Source: Acanthosepion lycidas
Taxonomy: Eukaryota > Mollusca > Cephalopoda > Sepiida > Sepiidae
Length of the DNA: 64,000 bases
Assembly: GCA_963932145.1 (NCBI GenBank)
Contig: OZ010577.1
Location: 15,105,889 to 15,169,888 of the forward strand
Reading direction: 5' to 3'
A program made the position numbers and the translations under genes. Below are positions 25,798 through 39,596 of the stretch, piece by piece (positions within the stretch are counted from its first letter, which is position 1; every line of letters begins with the position of its first letter). Below the pieces are notes generated by a model that ran no database searches, had not been told where the DNA came from, and saw only the letters and a list, made by a program, of their open reading frames with translations.

Positions 25798-28700
25798 ATG
25801 GGTGATCGCTGTATGTTTCTCTCCTGCCGTGCGTTCTATTTACCTTTACATTCTTTCATTTCACTTTATGAACAGTCAAGAGCCTCCTATAAAACCGGCT
25901 TACAATTATTTTTCATTCGAACTCATACAGTGAGCGTAGCGCGCAAAGGTTACGACTCACGTAACAGGGATTTCCTTGAAAAACTGTGTGGACGCAAAGT
26001 GGGTGATCGCTGTATGTTTCTCTCCTGCCGTGCGTTCTATTTACCTTTACATTCTTTCATTTCACTTTATGAACAGGCAAGAGCCTCCTCTAAAACCGGC
26101 TTACAATTATTTTTCATTCGAACTCATACAGTGAGCGTAGCATGCAAAGGTTACGACTCACGTAACAGGGATTTCCTTGAAAAACTGTGTGGACGCAAAA
26201 TGGGTGATCGCTGTATGTTTCTCTCCTACCGTGCGTTCTATTTACCTTTACATTCTTTCATTTCACTTTCTGAACAGGCAAGAGACTCCTCTAAAACCGG
26301 CTTACAATTATTTTTCATTCGAACTCATACAGTGAGCGTAGCATGCAAAGGTTACGACTCACGTAACAGGGATTTCCTTGAAAAACTGTGTGGACGCAAA
26401 GTGTGTGATCGCTGTATGTTTCTCTCCTGCCGTGCGTTCTATTTACCTTTACATTCTTTCATTTCACTTTATGAACAGGCAAGAGCCTCCTCTAAAACCG
26501 GCTTACAATTATTTTTCATTCGAACTCATACAGTGAGCGTAGCATGCAAAGGTTACGACTCACGTAACAGGGATTTCCTTGAAAAACTGTGTGGACGCAA
26601 AATGGGTGATCGCTGTATGTTTCTCTCCTACCGTGCGTTCTATTTACCTTTACATTCTTTCATTTCACTTTATGAACAGGCAAGAGCCTCCTCTGAAACC
26701 GGCTTACAATTATTTTTCATTCGAACTCATACAGTGAGCGTAGCATGCAAAGGTTACGACTCACGTAACAGGGATTTCCTTGAAAAACTGTGTGGACGCA
26801 AAGTGGGTGATCGCTGTATGTTTCTTTCCTGCCGTGCGTTCTATTTACCTTTACATTCTTTCATTTCACTTTATGAACAGGCAAGAGGCTCCTCTAAAAG
26901 CTGCTTACAATTATTTTTCATTCGAACTCATACAGTGAGAGTAGCATGTAAAGGTTACGACTCACGTAACAGGGATTTCCTTGAAAAACTGTGTGGACGC
27001 AAAGTGGGTGATCGCTGTATGTTTCTCTCCTGCCGTGCGTTCTATTTACCTTTACATTCTTTCATTTCACTTTATGAACAGGCAAGAGCCTCCTCTAAAA
27101 CCGGCTTACAATTATTTTTCATTCGAACTCATACAGTGAGCGTAGCATGCAAAGGTTACGACTCACGTAACAGGGATTTCCTTGAAAAACTGTGTGGACG
27201 CAAAGTGGGTGATCGCTGTATGTTTCTTTCCTGCCGTGCGTTCTATTTACCTTTACATTCTTTTATTTCACTTTATGAACAGGCAAGAGGCTCCTCTAAA
27301 AGCTGCTTACAATTATTTTTCATTCGAACTCATACAGTGAGAGTAGCATGCAAAGGTTACGACTCACGTAACAGGGATTTCCTTGAAAAACTGTGTGGAC
27401 TCAAAGTGGGTGATCGCTGTATGTTTCTCTCCTGCCGTGCGTTCTATTTACCTTTACATTCTTTCATTTCACTTTATGAACAGTCAAGAGCCTCCTCTAA
27501 AACCGGCTTACAATTATTTTTCATTCGAACTCATACAGTGAGCGTAGCATGCAAAGGTTACAACTCACGTAACAGGGATTTCCTTGAAAAACTGTGTGGA
27601 CGCAAAATGGGTGATCGCTGTAAGTTTCTCTCCTACCGTGCGTTCTATTTACCTTTACATTCTTTCATTTCACTTTATGAACAGGCAAGAGCCTCCTCTA
27701 AAACCGGCTTACAATTATTTTTCATTCGAACTCATACAGTGAGCGTAGCATGCAAAGGTTACGACTCACGTAACAGGGATTTCCTTGAAAAACTGTGTGG
27801 ATGCAAAATGGGTGATCGCTGTATATTTCTCTCCTACCGTGCGGTCTATTTACCTTTACATTCTTTCATTTCACTTTATGAACAGGCAAGAGCCTCCTTT
27901 AAAACCGGCTTACAATTATTTTTCATTCGAACTCATACAGTGAGAGTAGCATGCAAAGGTTACGACTCACGTAACAGGGATTTCCTTGAAAAACTGTGTG
28001 GACGCAAAGTGTGTGATCGCTGTATGTTTCTCTCCTGCCGTGCGTTCTATTTACCTTTACATTCTTTCATTTCACTTTATGAACAGGCAAGAGCCTCCTC
28101 TGAAACCGGCTTACAATTATTTTTCATTCGAAGTCATACAGTGAGCGTAGCATGCAAAGGTTACGACTCACGTAACAGGGATTTCCTTGAAAAACTGTGT
28201 GGACGCAAAGTGTGTGATCGCTGTATGTTTCTCTCCTGCCGTGCGTTCTATTTACCTTTACATTCTTTCATTTCACTTTATGAACAGGCAAGAGCCTCCT
28301 CTGAAACCGGCTTACAATTATTTTTCATTCGAACTCATACAGTGAGCGTAGCATGCAAAGGTTACGACTCACGTAACAGGGATTTCCTTGAAAAACTGTG
28401 TGGACGCAAAATGGGTGATCGCTGTAAGTTTCTCACCTACCGTGCGTTCTATTTACCTTTACATTCTTTCATTTCACTTTATGAACAGGCAAGAGCCTCC
28501 TCTAAAACCGGCTTACAATTATTTTTCATTCGAACTCATACAGTGAGCGTAGCATGCAAAGGTTACGACTCACGTAACAGGGATTTCCTTGAAAAACTGT
28601 GTGGACGCAAAGTGTGTGATCGCTGTATGTTTCTCTCCTGCCGTGCGTTCTATTTACCTTTACATTCTTTCATTTCACTTTATGAACAGGCAAGAGCCTC

Positions 28701-31053
28701 CTTGGAAACCGGCTTACAATTATTTTTCATTCGAACTCATACAGTGAGCGTAGCATGCAAAGGTTACGACTCACGTAACAGGGATTTCCTTGAAAAACTG
28801 TGTGGACGCAAAGTGGGTGATCGCTGTATGTTTCTTTCCTGCCGTGCGTTCTATTTACCTTTACATTCTTTCATTTCACTTTATGAACAGGCAAGAGGCT
28901 CCTCTAAAAGCTGCTTACAATTATTTTTCATTCGAACTCATACAGTGAGAGTAGCATGTAAAGGTTACGACTCACGTAACAGGGATTTCCTTGAAAAACT
29001 GTGTGGACGCAAAGTGGGTGATCGCTGTATGTTTCTCTCCTGCCGTGCGTTCTATTTACCTTTACATTCTTTCATTTCACTTTATGAACAGGCAAGAGCC
29101 TCCTCTAAAACCGGCTTACAATTATTTTTCATTCGAACTCATACAGTGAGCGTAGCATGCAAAGGTTACGACTCACGTAACAGGGATTTCCTTGAAAAAC
29201 TGTGTGGACGCAAAGTGGGTGATCGCTGTATGTTTCTTTCCTGCCGTGCGTTCTATTTACCTTTACATTCTTTCATTTCACTTTATGAACAGGCAAGAGG
29301 CTCCTCTAAAAGCTGCTTACAATTATTTTTCATTCGAACTCATACAGTGAGAGTAGCATGCAAAGGTTACGACTCACGTAACAGGGATTTCCTTGAAAAA
29401 CTGTGTGGACGCAAAGTGGGTGATCGCTGTATGTTTCTCTCCTGCCGTGCGTTCTATTTACCTTTACATTCTTTCATTTCACTTTATGAACAGTCAAGAG
29501 CCTCCTCTAAAACCGGCTTACAATTATTTTTCATTCGAACTCATACAGTGAGCGTAGCATGCAAAGGTTACAACTCACGTAACAGGGATTTCCTTGAAAA
29601 ACTGTGTGGACGCAAAATGGGTGATCGCTGTAAGTTTCTCTCCTACCGTGCGTTCTATTTACCTTTACATTCTTTCATTTCACTTTATGAACAGGCAAGA
29701 GCCTCCTCTAAAACCGGCTTACAATTATTTTTCATTCGAACTCATACAGTGAGCGTAGCATGCAAAGGTTACGACTCACGTAACAGGGATTTCCTTGAAA
29801 AACTGTGTGGACGCAAAATGGGTGATCGCTGTATGTTTCTCTCCTACCGTGCGGTCTATTTACCTTTACATTCTTTCATTTCACTTTATGAACAGGCAAG
29901 AGCCTCCTTTAAAACCGGCTTACAATTATTTTTCATTCGAACTCATACAGTGAGAGTAGCATGCAAAGGTTACGACTCACGTAACAGGGATTTCCTTGAA
30001 AAACTGTGTGGACGCAAAGTGTGTGATCGCTGTATGTTTCTCTCCTGCCGTGCGTTCTATTTACCTTTACATTCTTTCATTTCACTTTATGAACAGGCAA
30101 GAGCCTCCTCTAAAACCGGCTTACAATTATTTTTCATTCGAACTCATACACTGAGCGTAGCATGCAAAGGTTACGACTCACGTAACAGGGATTTCCTTGA
30201 AAAACTGTGTGGACGCAAAGTGTGTGATCGCTGTATGTTTCTCTCCTGCCGTGCGTTCTATTTACCTTTACATTCTTTCATTTCACTTTATGAACAGGCA
30301 AGAGCCTCCTCTGAAACCGGCTTACAATTATTTTTCATTCGAACTCATACAGTGAGCGTAGCATGCAAAGGTTACGACTCACGTAACAGGGATTTCCTTG
30401 AAAAACTGTGTGGACGCAAAATGGGTGATCGCTGTAAGTTTCTCACCTACCGTGCGTTCTATTTACCTTTACATTCTTTCATTTCACTTTATGAACAGGC
30501 AAGAGCCTCCTCTAAAACCGGCTTACAATTATTTTTCATTCGAACTCATACAGTGAGCGTAGCATGCAAAGGTTACGACTCACGTAACAGGGATTTCCTT
30601 GAAAAACTGTGTGGACGCAAAGTGTGTGATCGCTGTATGTTTCTCTCCTGCCGTGCGTTCTATTTACCTTTACATTCTTTCATTTCACTTTATGAACAGG
30701 CAAGAGCCTCCTCTGAAACCGGCTTACAATTATTTTTCATTCGAACTCATACAGTGAGCGTAGCATGCAAAGGTTACGACTCACGTAACAGGGATTTCCT
30801 TGAAAAACTGTGTGGACGCAAAATGGGTGATCGCTGTATGTTTCTCTCCTGCCGTGCGTTCTATTTACCTTTACATTCTTTCATTTCACTTTATGAACAG
30901 GCCAGAGCCTCCTCTAAAACCGGCTTGCAATTATTTTTCATTCGAACTCATACACTGAGCGTAGCATGCAAAGGATACTATTCATATAACAGGGATTTCC
31001 TTGAAAAACTGTGTGGACGCAAAGTGGGTGATCGCTGTATATTTCTCTCCTGA
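25798..31053 (+). other. Longest open frame through the satellite (1,751 codons), probably not a gene
   Basis: Reading the repeat frame gives 26 successive 67-residue units with no stop. Each unit translates to a Cys-rich segment containing MGDRCMFLSCRAFYLPLHSF, and I recognise no domain, signal peptide or membrane segment. Arguments against a gene: the start ATG is an ordinary internal codon of the unit; no promoter or non-repeat flank exists; variants are not concentrated at third codon positions; and the same frame is closed by shared stop alleles elsewhere in the array (other long runs are 14472-16712, 21778-23802, 35949-38324 and 44421-46163). The openness follows from a 201-bp period and recent homogenisation. 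A transcribed, translated repeat cannot be excluded from sequence alone. Confidence 0.3.
26734..30753. repeat. Ten-unit higher-order repeat, two copies (2,010 bp each)
   Basis: Copies are about 26734-28743 and 28744-30753. Tags at a 2,010-bp spacing include GTTTCTTTCCTGCC (26825/28835 region), GTAGCATGTAAAGG (26941/28951 region), GGTTACAACTCACG (27557/29567 region), GTGCGGTCTATT, and GTAAGTTTCTCACCTACC (28424/30434 region). I saw about 7 differences, for example GGACTCAAAG against GGACGCAAAG (27407/29417) and CGAAGTCATACAG against CGAACTCATACAC (28130/30140). That suggests more than 99% identity and recent amplification. Confidence 0.9.
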
Positions 31054-32028
31054 CGTGCGTACTATTTACCTTTACATTCTTTCATTTAACTTTATGAACA
31101 GGTAAGAGCCTCCACTAAAACCGGCTTACAATTATTTTTCATTCGAACTCATACACTGAGCGTAGCATGCAAAGGATACTATTCATATAACAGGGATTTC
31201 CTTGAAAAACTGTGTGGACGCAAAGTGGGTGATCGCTGTATGTTTCTCTCCTGCCGTGCGTTCTATTTACCTTTACATACTTTCATTTAACTTTATGAAC
31301 AGGCAAGAGCCTCCTCTAAAACCGGCTTACAATTATTTTTTATTCGAACTCATACAGTGAGCGTAGCATGCAAAGGTTACGACTCACGTAACAGGGATTT
31401 CCTTGAAAAACTGTGTGGACGCAAAATGGGTGATCGCTGTATGTTTCTCTCCTACCGTGCGTTCTATTTACCTTTACATTCTTTCATTTCACTTTATGAA
31501 CAGGCAAGGGCCTCCTCTAAAACCGGCTTACAATTATTTTTCATTCGAACTCATACAGTGAGCGTAGCATGCAAAGGTTACGACTCACGTAACAGGGATT
31601 TCCTTGAAAAACTGTGTGGACGCAAAGTGGGTGATCGCTGTATGTTTCTCTCCTGCCGTGCGTTCTATTTACCTTTACATTCTTTCATTTCACTTTATGA
31701 ACAGGCAAGAGGCTCCTATAAAAGCTGCTTACAATTATTTTTCATTCGAACTCATACAGTGAGAGTAGCATGCAAAGGTTACGACTCACGTAACAGGGAT
31801 TTCCTTGAAAAACTGTGTGGATGCAAAGTGGGTGACCGCTGTATGTTTCTCTCCTGCCGTGCGTTCTATTTACCTTTACATTCTTTCATTTCACTTTATG
31901 AACAGGCAAGAGCCTCCTCTAAAGCCGGCTTACAATTATTTTTCATTCGAACTCATACAGTGAGCGTAGCATGCTAAGGTTACGACTCACGTAACAGGGA
32001 TTTCCTTGAAAAACTGTGTGGACGCAAA

Positions 32029-35000
32029 ATGGGTGATCGCTGTATGTTTCTCTCCTACCGTGCGTTCTATTTACCTTTACATTCTTTCATTTCACTTTAT
32101 GAACAGGCAAGAGTCTCCTCTAAAACCGGCTAACAATTATTTTTCATTCGAACTCATACACTGAGCGTAGCATGCAAAGGTTACGACTCACGTAACAGGG
32201 ATTTCCTTGAAAAACTGTGTGGACGCAAAGTGTGTGATCGCTGTATGTTTCTCTCCTGCCGTGCGTTCTATTTACCTTTACATTCTTTCATTTCACTTTA
32301 TGAACAGGCAAGAGCCTCCTCTAAAACCGGCTTACAATTATTTTTCATTCGAACTCATACAGTGAGCGTAGCATGCAACGGTTACGACTCACGTAACAGG
32401 GATTTCCTTGAAAAACTGTGTGGACGCAAAATGGGTGATCGCTGTATGTTTCTCTCCTACCGTGTGTTCTATTTACCTTTACATTCTTACATTTCACTTT
32501 ATGAACAGGCAAGGGCCTCCTCTAAAACCTGCTTACAATTATTTTTCATTCGAACTCATACAGTGAGCGTAGCATGCAAAGGATACTATTCATATAACAG
32601 GGATTTCCTTGAAAAACTGTGTGGACGCAAAGTGGGTGATCGCTGTATATTTCTCTCCTACCGTGCGTTCTATTTACCTTTACATTCTTTCATTTCACTT
32701 TATGAACAGGCAAGGGTCTCCTCTAAAACCGGCTTACAATTATTTTTCATTCGAACTCATACAGTGAGCGTAGCATGCAAAGGATACTATTCATATAACA
32801 GGGATTTCCTTGAAATCTGTGTGGACGCAAAGTGGGTGATCGCTGTATGTTTCACTCCTGCCGTGCGTTCTATTTACCTTTACATTCTTTCATTTAACTT
32901 TATGAACAGGCAAGAGCCTCCTCTAAAACCGGCTTACAATTATTTTTCATTCGAACTCATACAGTGAGCGTAGCATGCAAAGGATACTAATCATATAACA
33001 GGGATTTCCTTGAAAAACTGTGTGGACGCAAAATGGGTGATCGCTGTATGTTTCTCTCCTACCGTGCGTTCTATTTGCCTTTACATTCTTTCATTTCACT
33101 TTATGAACAGGCAAGGGTCTCCTCTAAAAGCTGCTTACAATTATTTTTCATTCGAACTCATACAGTGAGCGTAGCATGCAAAGGTTACGACTCACGTAAC
33201 AGGGATTTCCTTGAAAATCTGTGTGGACGCAAAATGGGTGATCGCTGTATGTTTCTCTCCTACCGTGCGTTCTATTTACCTTTACATTCTTTCATTTCAC
33301 TTTATGAACAGGCAAGAGCCTCCTCTAAAACCGGCTTACAATTATTTTTCATTCGAACTCATACAGTGAGCGTAGCATGCAAAGGTTACGACTCACGTAA
33401 CAGGGATTTCCTTGAAAAACTGTGTGGGCGCAAAATGGGTGATCGCTGTATGTTTCTCTCCTACCGTGCGTTCTATTTACCTTTACATTCTTTCATTTCA
33501 CTTTATGAACAGGAAAGGGCCTCCTCTAAAACCGGCTTACAATTATTTTTCATTCGAACTCATACAGTGAGCGTAGCATGCAAAGGATACTATTCATATA
33601 ACAGGGATTTCCTTGCAAAAATGTGTGGACGCAAAGTGGGTGATCGCTGTATGTTTCTCTCCTGCCGTGCGTTCTATTTACCTTTACATTCTTTCATTTA
33701 ACGTTATGAACAGGCAAGAGCCTCCTCTAAAACCGGCTTACAATTATTTTTCATTCGAACTCATACAGTGAGCGTAGCATGCAAAGGTTACGACTCACGT
33801 AACAGGGATTTCCTTGAAAAACTGTGTGGACGCAAAATGGGTGATCGCTGTATGTTTCTCTCCTACCGTGCGTTCTATTTACCTTTACATTCTTTCATTT
33901 CACTTTATGAACAGGCAAGGGCCTCCTCTAAAACCTGCTTACAATTATTTTTCATTCGAACTCATACAGTGAGCGTAGCATGCAAAGGATACTATTCATA
34001 TAACAGGGATTTCCTTGAAAAACTGTGTGGACGCAAAGTGGGTGATCGCTGTATGTTTCTCTCCTGCCGTGCGTTCTATTTACCTTTACATTCTTTCATT
34101 TCACTTTATGAACAGGCAAGAGCCTCCTCTAAAACCTGCTTACAATTATTTTTCATTCGAACTCATACAGTGAGCGTAGCATGCAAAGGATACTATTCAT
34201 ATAACAGGGATTTCCTTGAAAAACGGTGTGGACGCAAAGAGGGTGATCGCTGTATGTTTCTCTCCTGCCGTGCGTTCTATTTACCTTTACATTCTTTCAT
34301 TTCACTTTATGAACAGGCAAGAGCCTCCTCTAAAAGCTGCTTACAATTATTTTTCATTCGAACTCATACAGTGAGCGTAGCATGCAAAGGATACTATTCA
34401 TATAACAGGGATTTCCTTGCAAAAATGTGTGGACGCAAAGTGGGTGATCGCTGTATGTTTCTCTCCTGCCGTGCGTTCTATTTACCTTTACATTCTTTCA
34501 TTTAACGTTATGAACAGGCAAGAGCCTCCTCTAAAACCGGCTTACAATTATTTTTCATTCGAACTCATACAGTGAGCGTAGCATGCAAAGGTTACGACTC
34601 ACGTAACAGGGATTTCCTTGAAAAACTGTGTGGACGCAAAATGGGTGATCGCTGTATGTTTCTCTCCTGCCGTGCGTTCTATTTACCTTTACATTCTTTC
34701 ATTTCACTTTATGAACAGGCAAGAGCCTCCTCTAAAACCGGCTTACAATTATTTTTCATTCGAACTCATACAGTGAGCGTAGCATGCAAAGGTTACGAAT
34801 CACGTAACAGGGATTTCCTTGAAAAACTGTGTGGACGCAAAATGGGTGATCGCTGTATGTTTCTCTCCTACCGTGCGTTCTATTTACCTTTACATTCTTT
34901 CATTTCACTTTATGAACAGGCAAGAGCCTCCTCTAAAACCGGCTTACAATTATTTTTCATTCGAACTCATACACTGAGCGTAGCATGCAAAGGATACTAT

Positions 35001-38000
35001 TCTTATAACAGGGATTTCCTTGAAAAACTGTGTGGACGCAAAGTGGGTGATCGCTGAATGTTTCTCTCCTGCCGTGCGTTCTATTTACCTTTACATTCTT
35101 TCATTTAACTTTATGAACAGGCAAGAGCCTCTTCTAAAACCGGCTTACAATTATTTTTCATTTGAACTCATACAGTGAGCGTAGCATGCAAAGGTTACGA
35201 CTCACGTAACAGGGATTTCCTTGAAAAACTGTGTGGACGCAAAATGGGTGATCGCTGTATGTTTCTCTCCTGCCGTGCGTTCTATTTACCTTTACATTCT
35301 TTCATTTAACTTTATGAACAGGCAAGAGCCTCCTCTGAAACCGGCTTACAATTATTTTTCATTCGAACTCATACAGTGAGCGTAGCATGCAAAGGTTACG
35401 ACTCACGTAACAGGGATTTCCTTGAAAAACTGTGTGGACGCAAAATGGGTGATCGCTGTATGTTTCTCTCCTGCCGTGCGTTCTATTTACCTTTACATTC
35501 TTTCATTTCACTTTATGAACAGGCAAGAGCCTCCTCTAAAACCGGCTTACAATTATTTTTCATTCGAACTCATACACTGAGCGTAGCATGCAAAGGATAC
35601 TATTCTTATAAGAGGGATTTCCTTGAAAAACTGTGTGGACGCAAAGTGGGTGATCGCTGAATGTTTCTCTCCTGCCGTGCGTTCTATTTACCTTTATATT
35701 CTTTCATTTAACTTTATGAACAGGCAAGAGCCTCCTCTAAAACCGGCTTACAATTATTTTTCATTTGAACTCATACAGTGAGCGTAGCATGCAAAGGTTA
35801 CGACTCACGTAACAGGGATTTCCTTGAAAAACTGTGTGGACGCAAAATGGGTGATCGCTGTATGTTTCTCTCCTGCCGTGCGTTCTATTTACCTTTACAT
35901 TCTTTCATTTAACTTTATGAACAGGCAAGAGCCTCCTCTAAAACCGGCTTGCAATTATTTTTCATTCGAACTCATACACTGAGCGTAGCATGCAAAGGAT
36001 ACTATTCATATAACAGGGATTTCCTTGAAAAACTGTGTGGGCGCAAAATGGGTGATCGCTGTATGTTTCTCTCCTGCCGTGCGTTCTATTTACCTTTACA
36101 TTCTTTCATTTCACTTTATGAACAGGCAAGAGCCTCCTCTGAAACCGGCTTACAATTATTTTTCATTCGAACTCATACAGTGAGCGTAGCATGCAAAGGT
36201 TACGACTCACGTAACAGGGATTTCCTTGAAAAACTGTGTGGACGCAAAATGCGTGATCGCTGTATGTTTCTCTCCTGCCGTGCGTTCTATTTACCTTTAC
36301 ATTCTTTCATTTCACTTTATGAACAGGCAAGAGCCTCCTCTAAAACCGGCTTGCAATTATTTTTCATTCGAACTCATACAGTGAGCGTAGCATGCAAAGG
36401 ATACTATTCATATAACAGGGATTTCCTTGAAAAACTGTGTGGGCGCAAAATGGGTGATCGCTGTATGTTTCTCTCCTGCCGTGCGTTCTATTTACCTTTA
36501 CATTCTTTCATTTCACTTTATGAACAGGCAAGGGTCTCCACTAAAACCGGCTTACAATTATTTTTCATTCGAACTCATACAGTGAGCGTAGCATGCAAAT
36601 GTTACGACTCACGTAACAGGGATTTCCTTGAAAAACTGTGTGGACGCAAAATAGGTGATCGCTGTATGTTTCTCTCCTGCCGTGCGTTCTATTTACCTTT
36701 ACATTCTTTCATTTCACTTTATGAACAGGCAAGAGCCTCCTCTAAAACCGGCTTACAATTATTTTTAATTCGAACTCATACAGTGAGCGTAGCATGCAAA
36801 GGTTACGACTCACGTAACAGGGATTTCCTTGAAAAAATGTGTGGACGCAAAATGGGTGATCGCTGTATGTTTCTCTCCTGCCGTGCGTTCTATTTACCTT
36901 TACATTCTTTCATTTCACTTTATGAACAGGCAAGGGTCTCCACTAAAACCGGCTTAAAATTATTTTTCATTCGAACTCATACAGTGAGCGTAGCATGCAA
37001 AGGTTACGACTCACGTAACAGGGATTTCCTTGAAAAACTGTGTGGACGCAAAGTGGGTGATCGCTGTATGTTTCTCTCCTGCCGTGCGTTCTATTTACCT
37101 TTACATTCTTTCATTTCACTTTATGAACAGGCAAGAGCCTCCTCTAAAACCGGCTTGCAATTATTTTTCATTCGAACTCATACACTGAGCGTAGCATGCA
37201 AAGGATACTATTCATATAACAGGGATTTCCTTGAAAAACTGTGTGGGCGCAAAATGGGTGATCGCTGTATGTTTCTCTCCTGCCGTGCGTTCTATTTACC
37301 TTTACATTCTTTCATTTCACTTTATGAACAGGCAAGGGTCTCCACTAAAACCGGCTTACAATTATTTTTCATTCGAACTCATACAGTGAGCGTAGCATGC
37401 AAAGGTTACGACTCACGTAACAGGGATTTACTTGAAAAACTCTGTGGACGCAAAGTGGGTGATCGCTGTATGTTTCTCTCCTGCCGTGCGTTCTATTTAC
37501 CTTTACATTCTTTCATTTCACTTTATGAACAGGCAAGGGTCTCCACTAAAACCGGCTTACAATTATTTTTCATTCGAACTCATACAGTGAGCGTAGCATG
37601 CAAATGTTACGACTCACGTAACAGGGATTTCCTTGAAAAACTGTGTGGACGCAAAATAGGTGATCGCTGTATGTTTCTCTCCTGCCGTGCGTTCTATTTA
37701 CCTTTACATTCTTTCATTTCACTTTATGAACAGGCAAGAGCCTCCTCTAAAACCGGCTTACAATTATTTTTAATTCGAACTCATACAGTGAGCGTAGCAT
37801 GCAAAGGTTACGACTCACGTAACAGGGATTTCCTTGAAAAAATGTGTGGACGCAAAATGGGTGATCGCTGTATGTTTCTCTCCTGCCGTGCGTTCTATTT
37901 ACCTTTACATTCTTTCATTTCACTTTATGAACAGGCAAGGGTCTCCACTAAAACCGGCTTACAATTATTTTTCATTCGAACTCATACAGTGAGCGTAGCA

Positions 38001-39596
38001 TGCAAAGGTTACGACTCACGTAACAGGGATTTCCTTGAAAAAATGTGTGGACGCAAAGTGGGTGATCGCTGTATGTTTCTCTCCTGCCGTGCGTTCTATT
38101 TACCTTTACATTCTTTCATTTCACTTTATGAACAGGCAAGAGCCTCCTCTAAAACCGGCTTACAATTATTTTTCATTCGAACTCATACACTGAGCGTAGC
38201 ATGCAAAGGATACTATTCATATACCAGGGATTTCCTTGAAAAACTGTGTGGACGCAAAGTGTGTGATCGCTGTATGTTTCTCTCCTGCCGTGCGTTCTAT
38301 TTACCTTTACATGCTTTCATTTAACTTTATGAACATGCAAGAACCTCCTCTAAAACCGGCTTACAATTATTTTTCATTCGAACTCATACAGTGAGCGTAG
38401 CATGCAAATGTTACGACTCACGTAACAGGGATTTCCTTGAAAAACTGTGTGGACGCAAAGTGGGTGATCGCTGTATGTTTCTCTCCTGCCGTGCGTTCTA
38501 TTTACCTTTACATTCTTTCATTTCACTTTATGAACAGGCAAGAGCCTCCTCTAAAACCTGCTTACAATTATTTTTCATTCGAACTCATACAGTGAGCGTA
38601 GCATGCAAAGGATACTATTCATATAACAGGGATTTCCTTGCAAAAATGTGTGGACGCAAATTGGGTGATCGCTGTATGTTTCTCTCCTGCCGTGCGTTCT
38701 ATTTACCTTTACATTCTTTCATTTAACGTTATGAACAGGCAAGAGCCTCCTCTAAAACCGGCTTACAATTATTTTTCATTCGAACTCATACAGTGAGCGT
38801 AGCATGCAAAGGTTACGACTCACGTAACAGGGATTTCCTTGAAAAACTGTGTGGACGCAAAATGGGTGATCGCTGTATGTTTCTCTCCTACCGTGCGTTC
38901 TATTTACCTTTACATTCTTTCATTTCACTTTATGAACAGGCAAGGGCCTCCTCTAAAACCTGCTTACAATTATTTTTCATTCGAACTCATACAGTGAGCG
39001 TAGCATGCAAAGGATACTATTCATATAACAGGGATTTCCTTGAAAAACTGTGTGGACGCAAAGTGGGTGATCGCTGTATGTTTCTCTCCTGGTGTGCGTT
39101 CTATTTAACTTTACATTCTTTCATTTCACTTTATGAACAGGCAAGAGCCTCCTCTAAAACCTGCTTACAATTATTTTTCATTCGAACTCATACAGTGAGC
39201 GTAGCATGCAAAGGATACTATTCATATAACAGGGATTTCCTTGAAAAACTGTGTGGACGCAAAGTGGGTGATCGCTGTATGTTTCTCTCCTGCCGTGCGT
39301 TCTATTTACCTTTACATTCTTTCATTTCACTTTATGAACAGGCAAGAGCCTCCTCTAAAACCGGCTTACAATTATTTTTCATTCGAACTCATACAGTGAG
39401 CGTAGCATGCAAAGGTTACGACTCACGTAACAGGGATTTCCTTGAAAAACTGTGTGGACGCAAAATGGGTGATCGCTGTATGTTTCTCACCTACCGTGCG
39501 TTCTATTTACCTTTACATTCTTTCATTTCACTTTATGAACAGGCAAGAGCCTCCTCTAAAACCGGCTTACAATTATTTTTCATTCGAACTCATACA
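32029..39596. repeat. Array zone 4: B-rich mosaic
   Basis: About 38 units, of which about 17 carry B boxes, a clear jump from the zones to the left. Units with AAAACCTGCTTAC and with TTCCTTGCAAAAATG occur in sets at 32.5-34.5 kb and again at 38.4-39.3 kb (25-unit offset, for example 33768 and 38793). At 36.4-38.3 kb a 5-unit offset is visible: AAATGTTACG with GCAAAATAGGTG recurs at about 36599 and 37604. A one-base deletion lies at about 32813. Confidence 0.75.

Larger units (their letters stand above)
24322..32028. repeat. Array zone 3: 10-unit amplification, nearly free of B boxes
   Basis: About 38 units. New markers appear here: CTCCTACCGTGCG (unit 93-105), GCAAAGTGTGTGATCG, GTGAGAGTAGC and TCTGAAACCGGC. 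B boxes occur at the edges (24138, just before the zone, then 24741, 24942 and 30972, 31173) but I found none in the 30 units between. The core is the tandem 10-unit block at 26734-30753. The flanks 24724-25797 and 30955-32028 are copies of each other at a 31-unit offset. Confidence 0.8.

Noticed and set aside
25798-31053. Giant repetitive protein gene of 26 x 67 residues
   Set aside because: There is no gene context and no third-position bias, and the same frame is interrupted by shared stops and one-base indels elsewhere. It is kept only as a low-confidence open frame.
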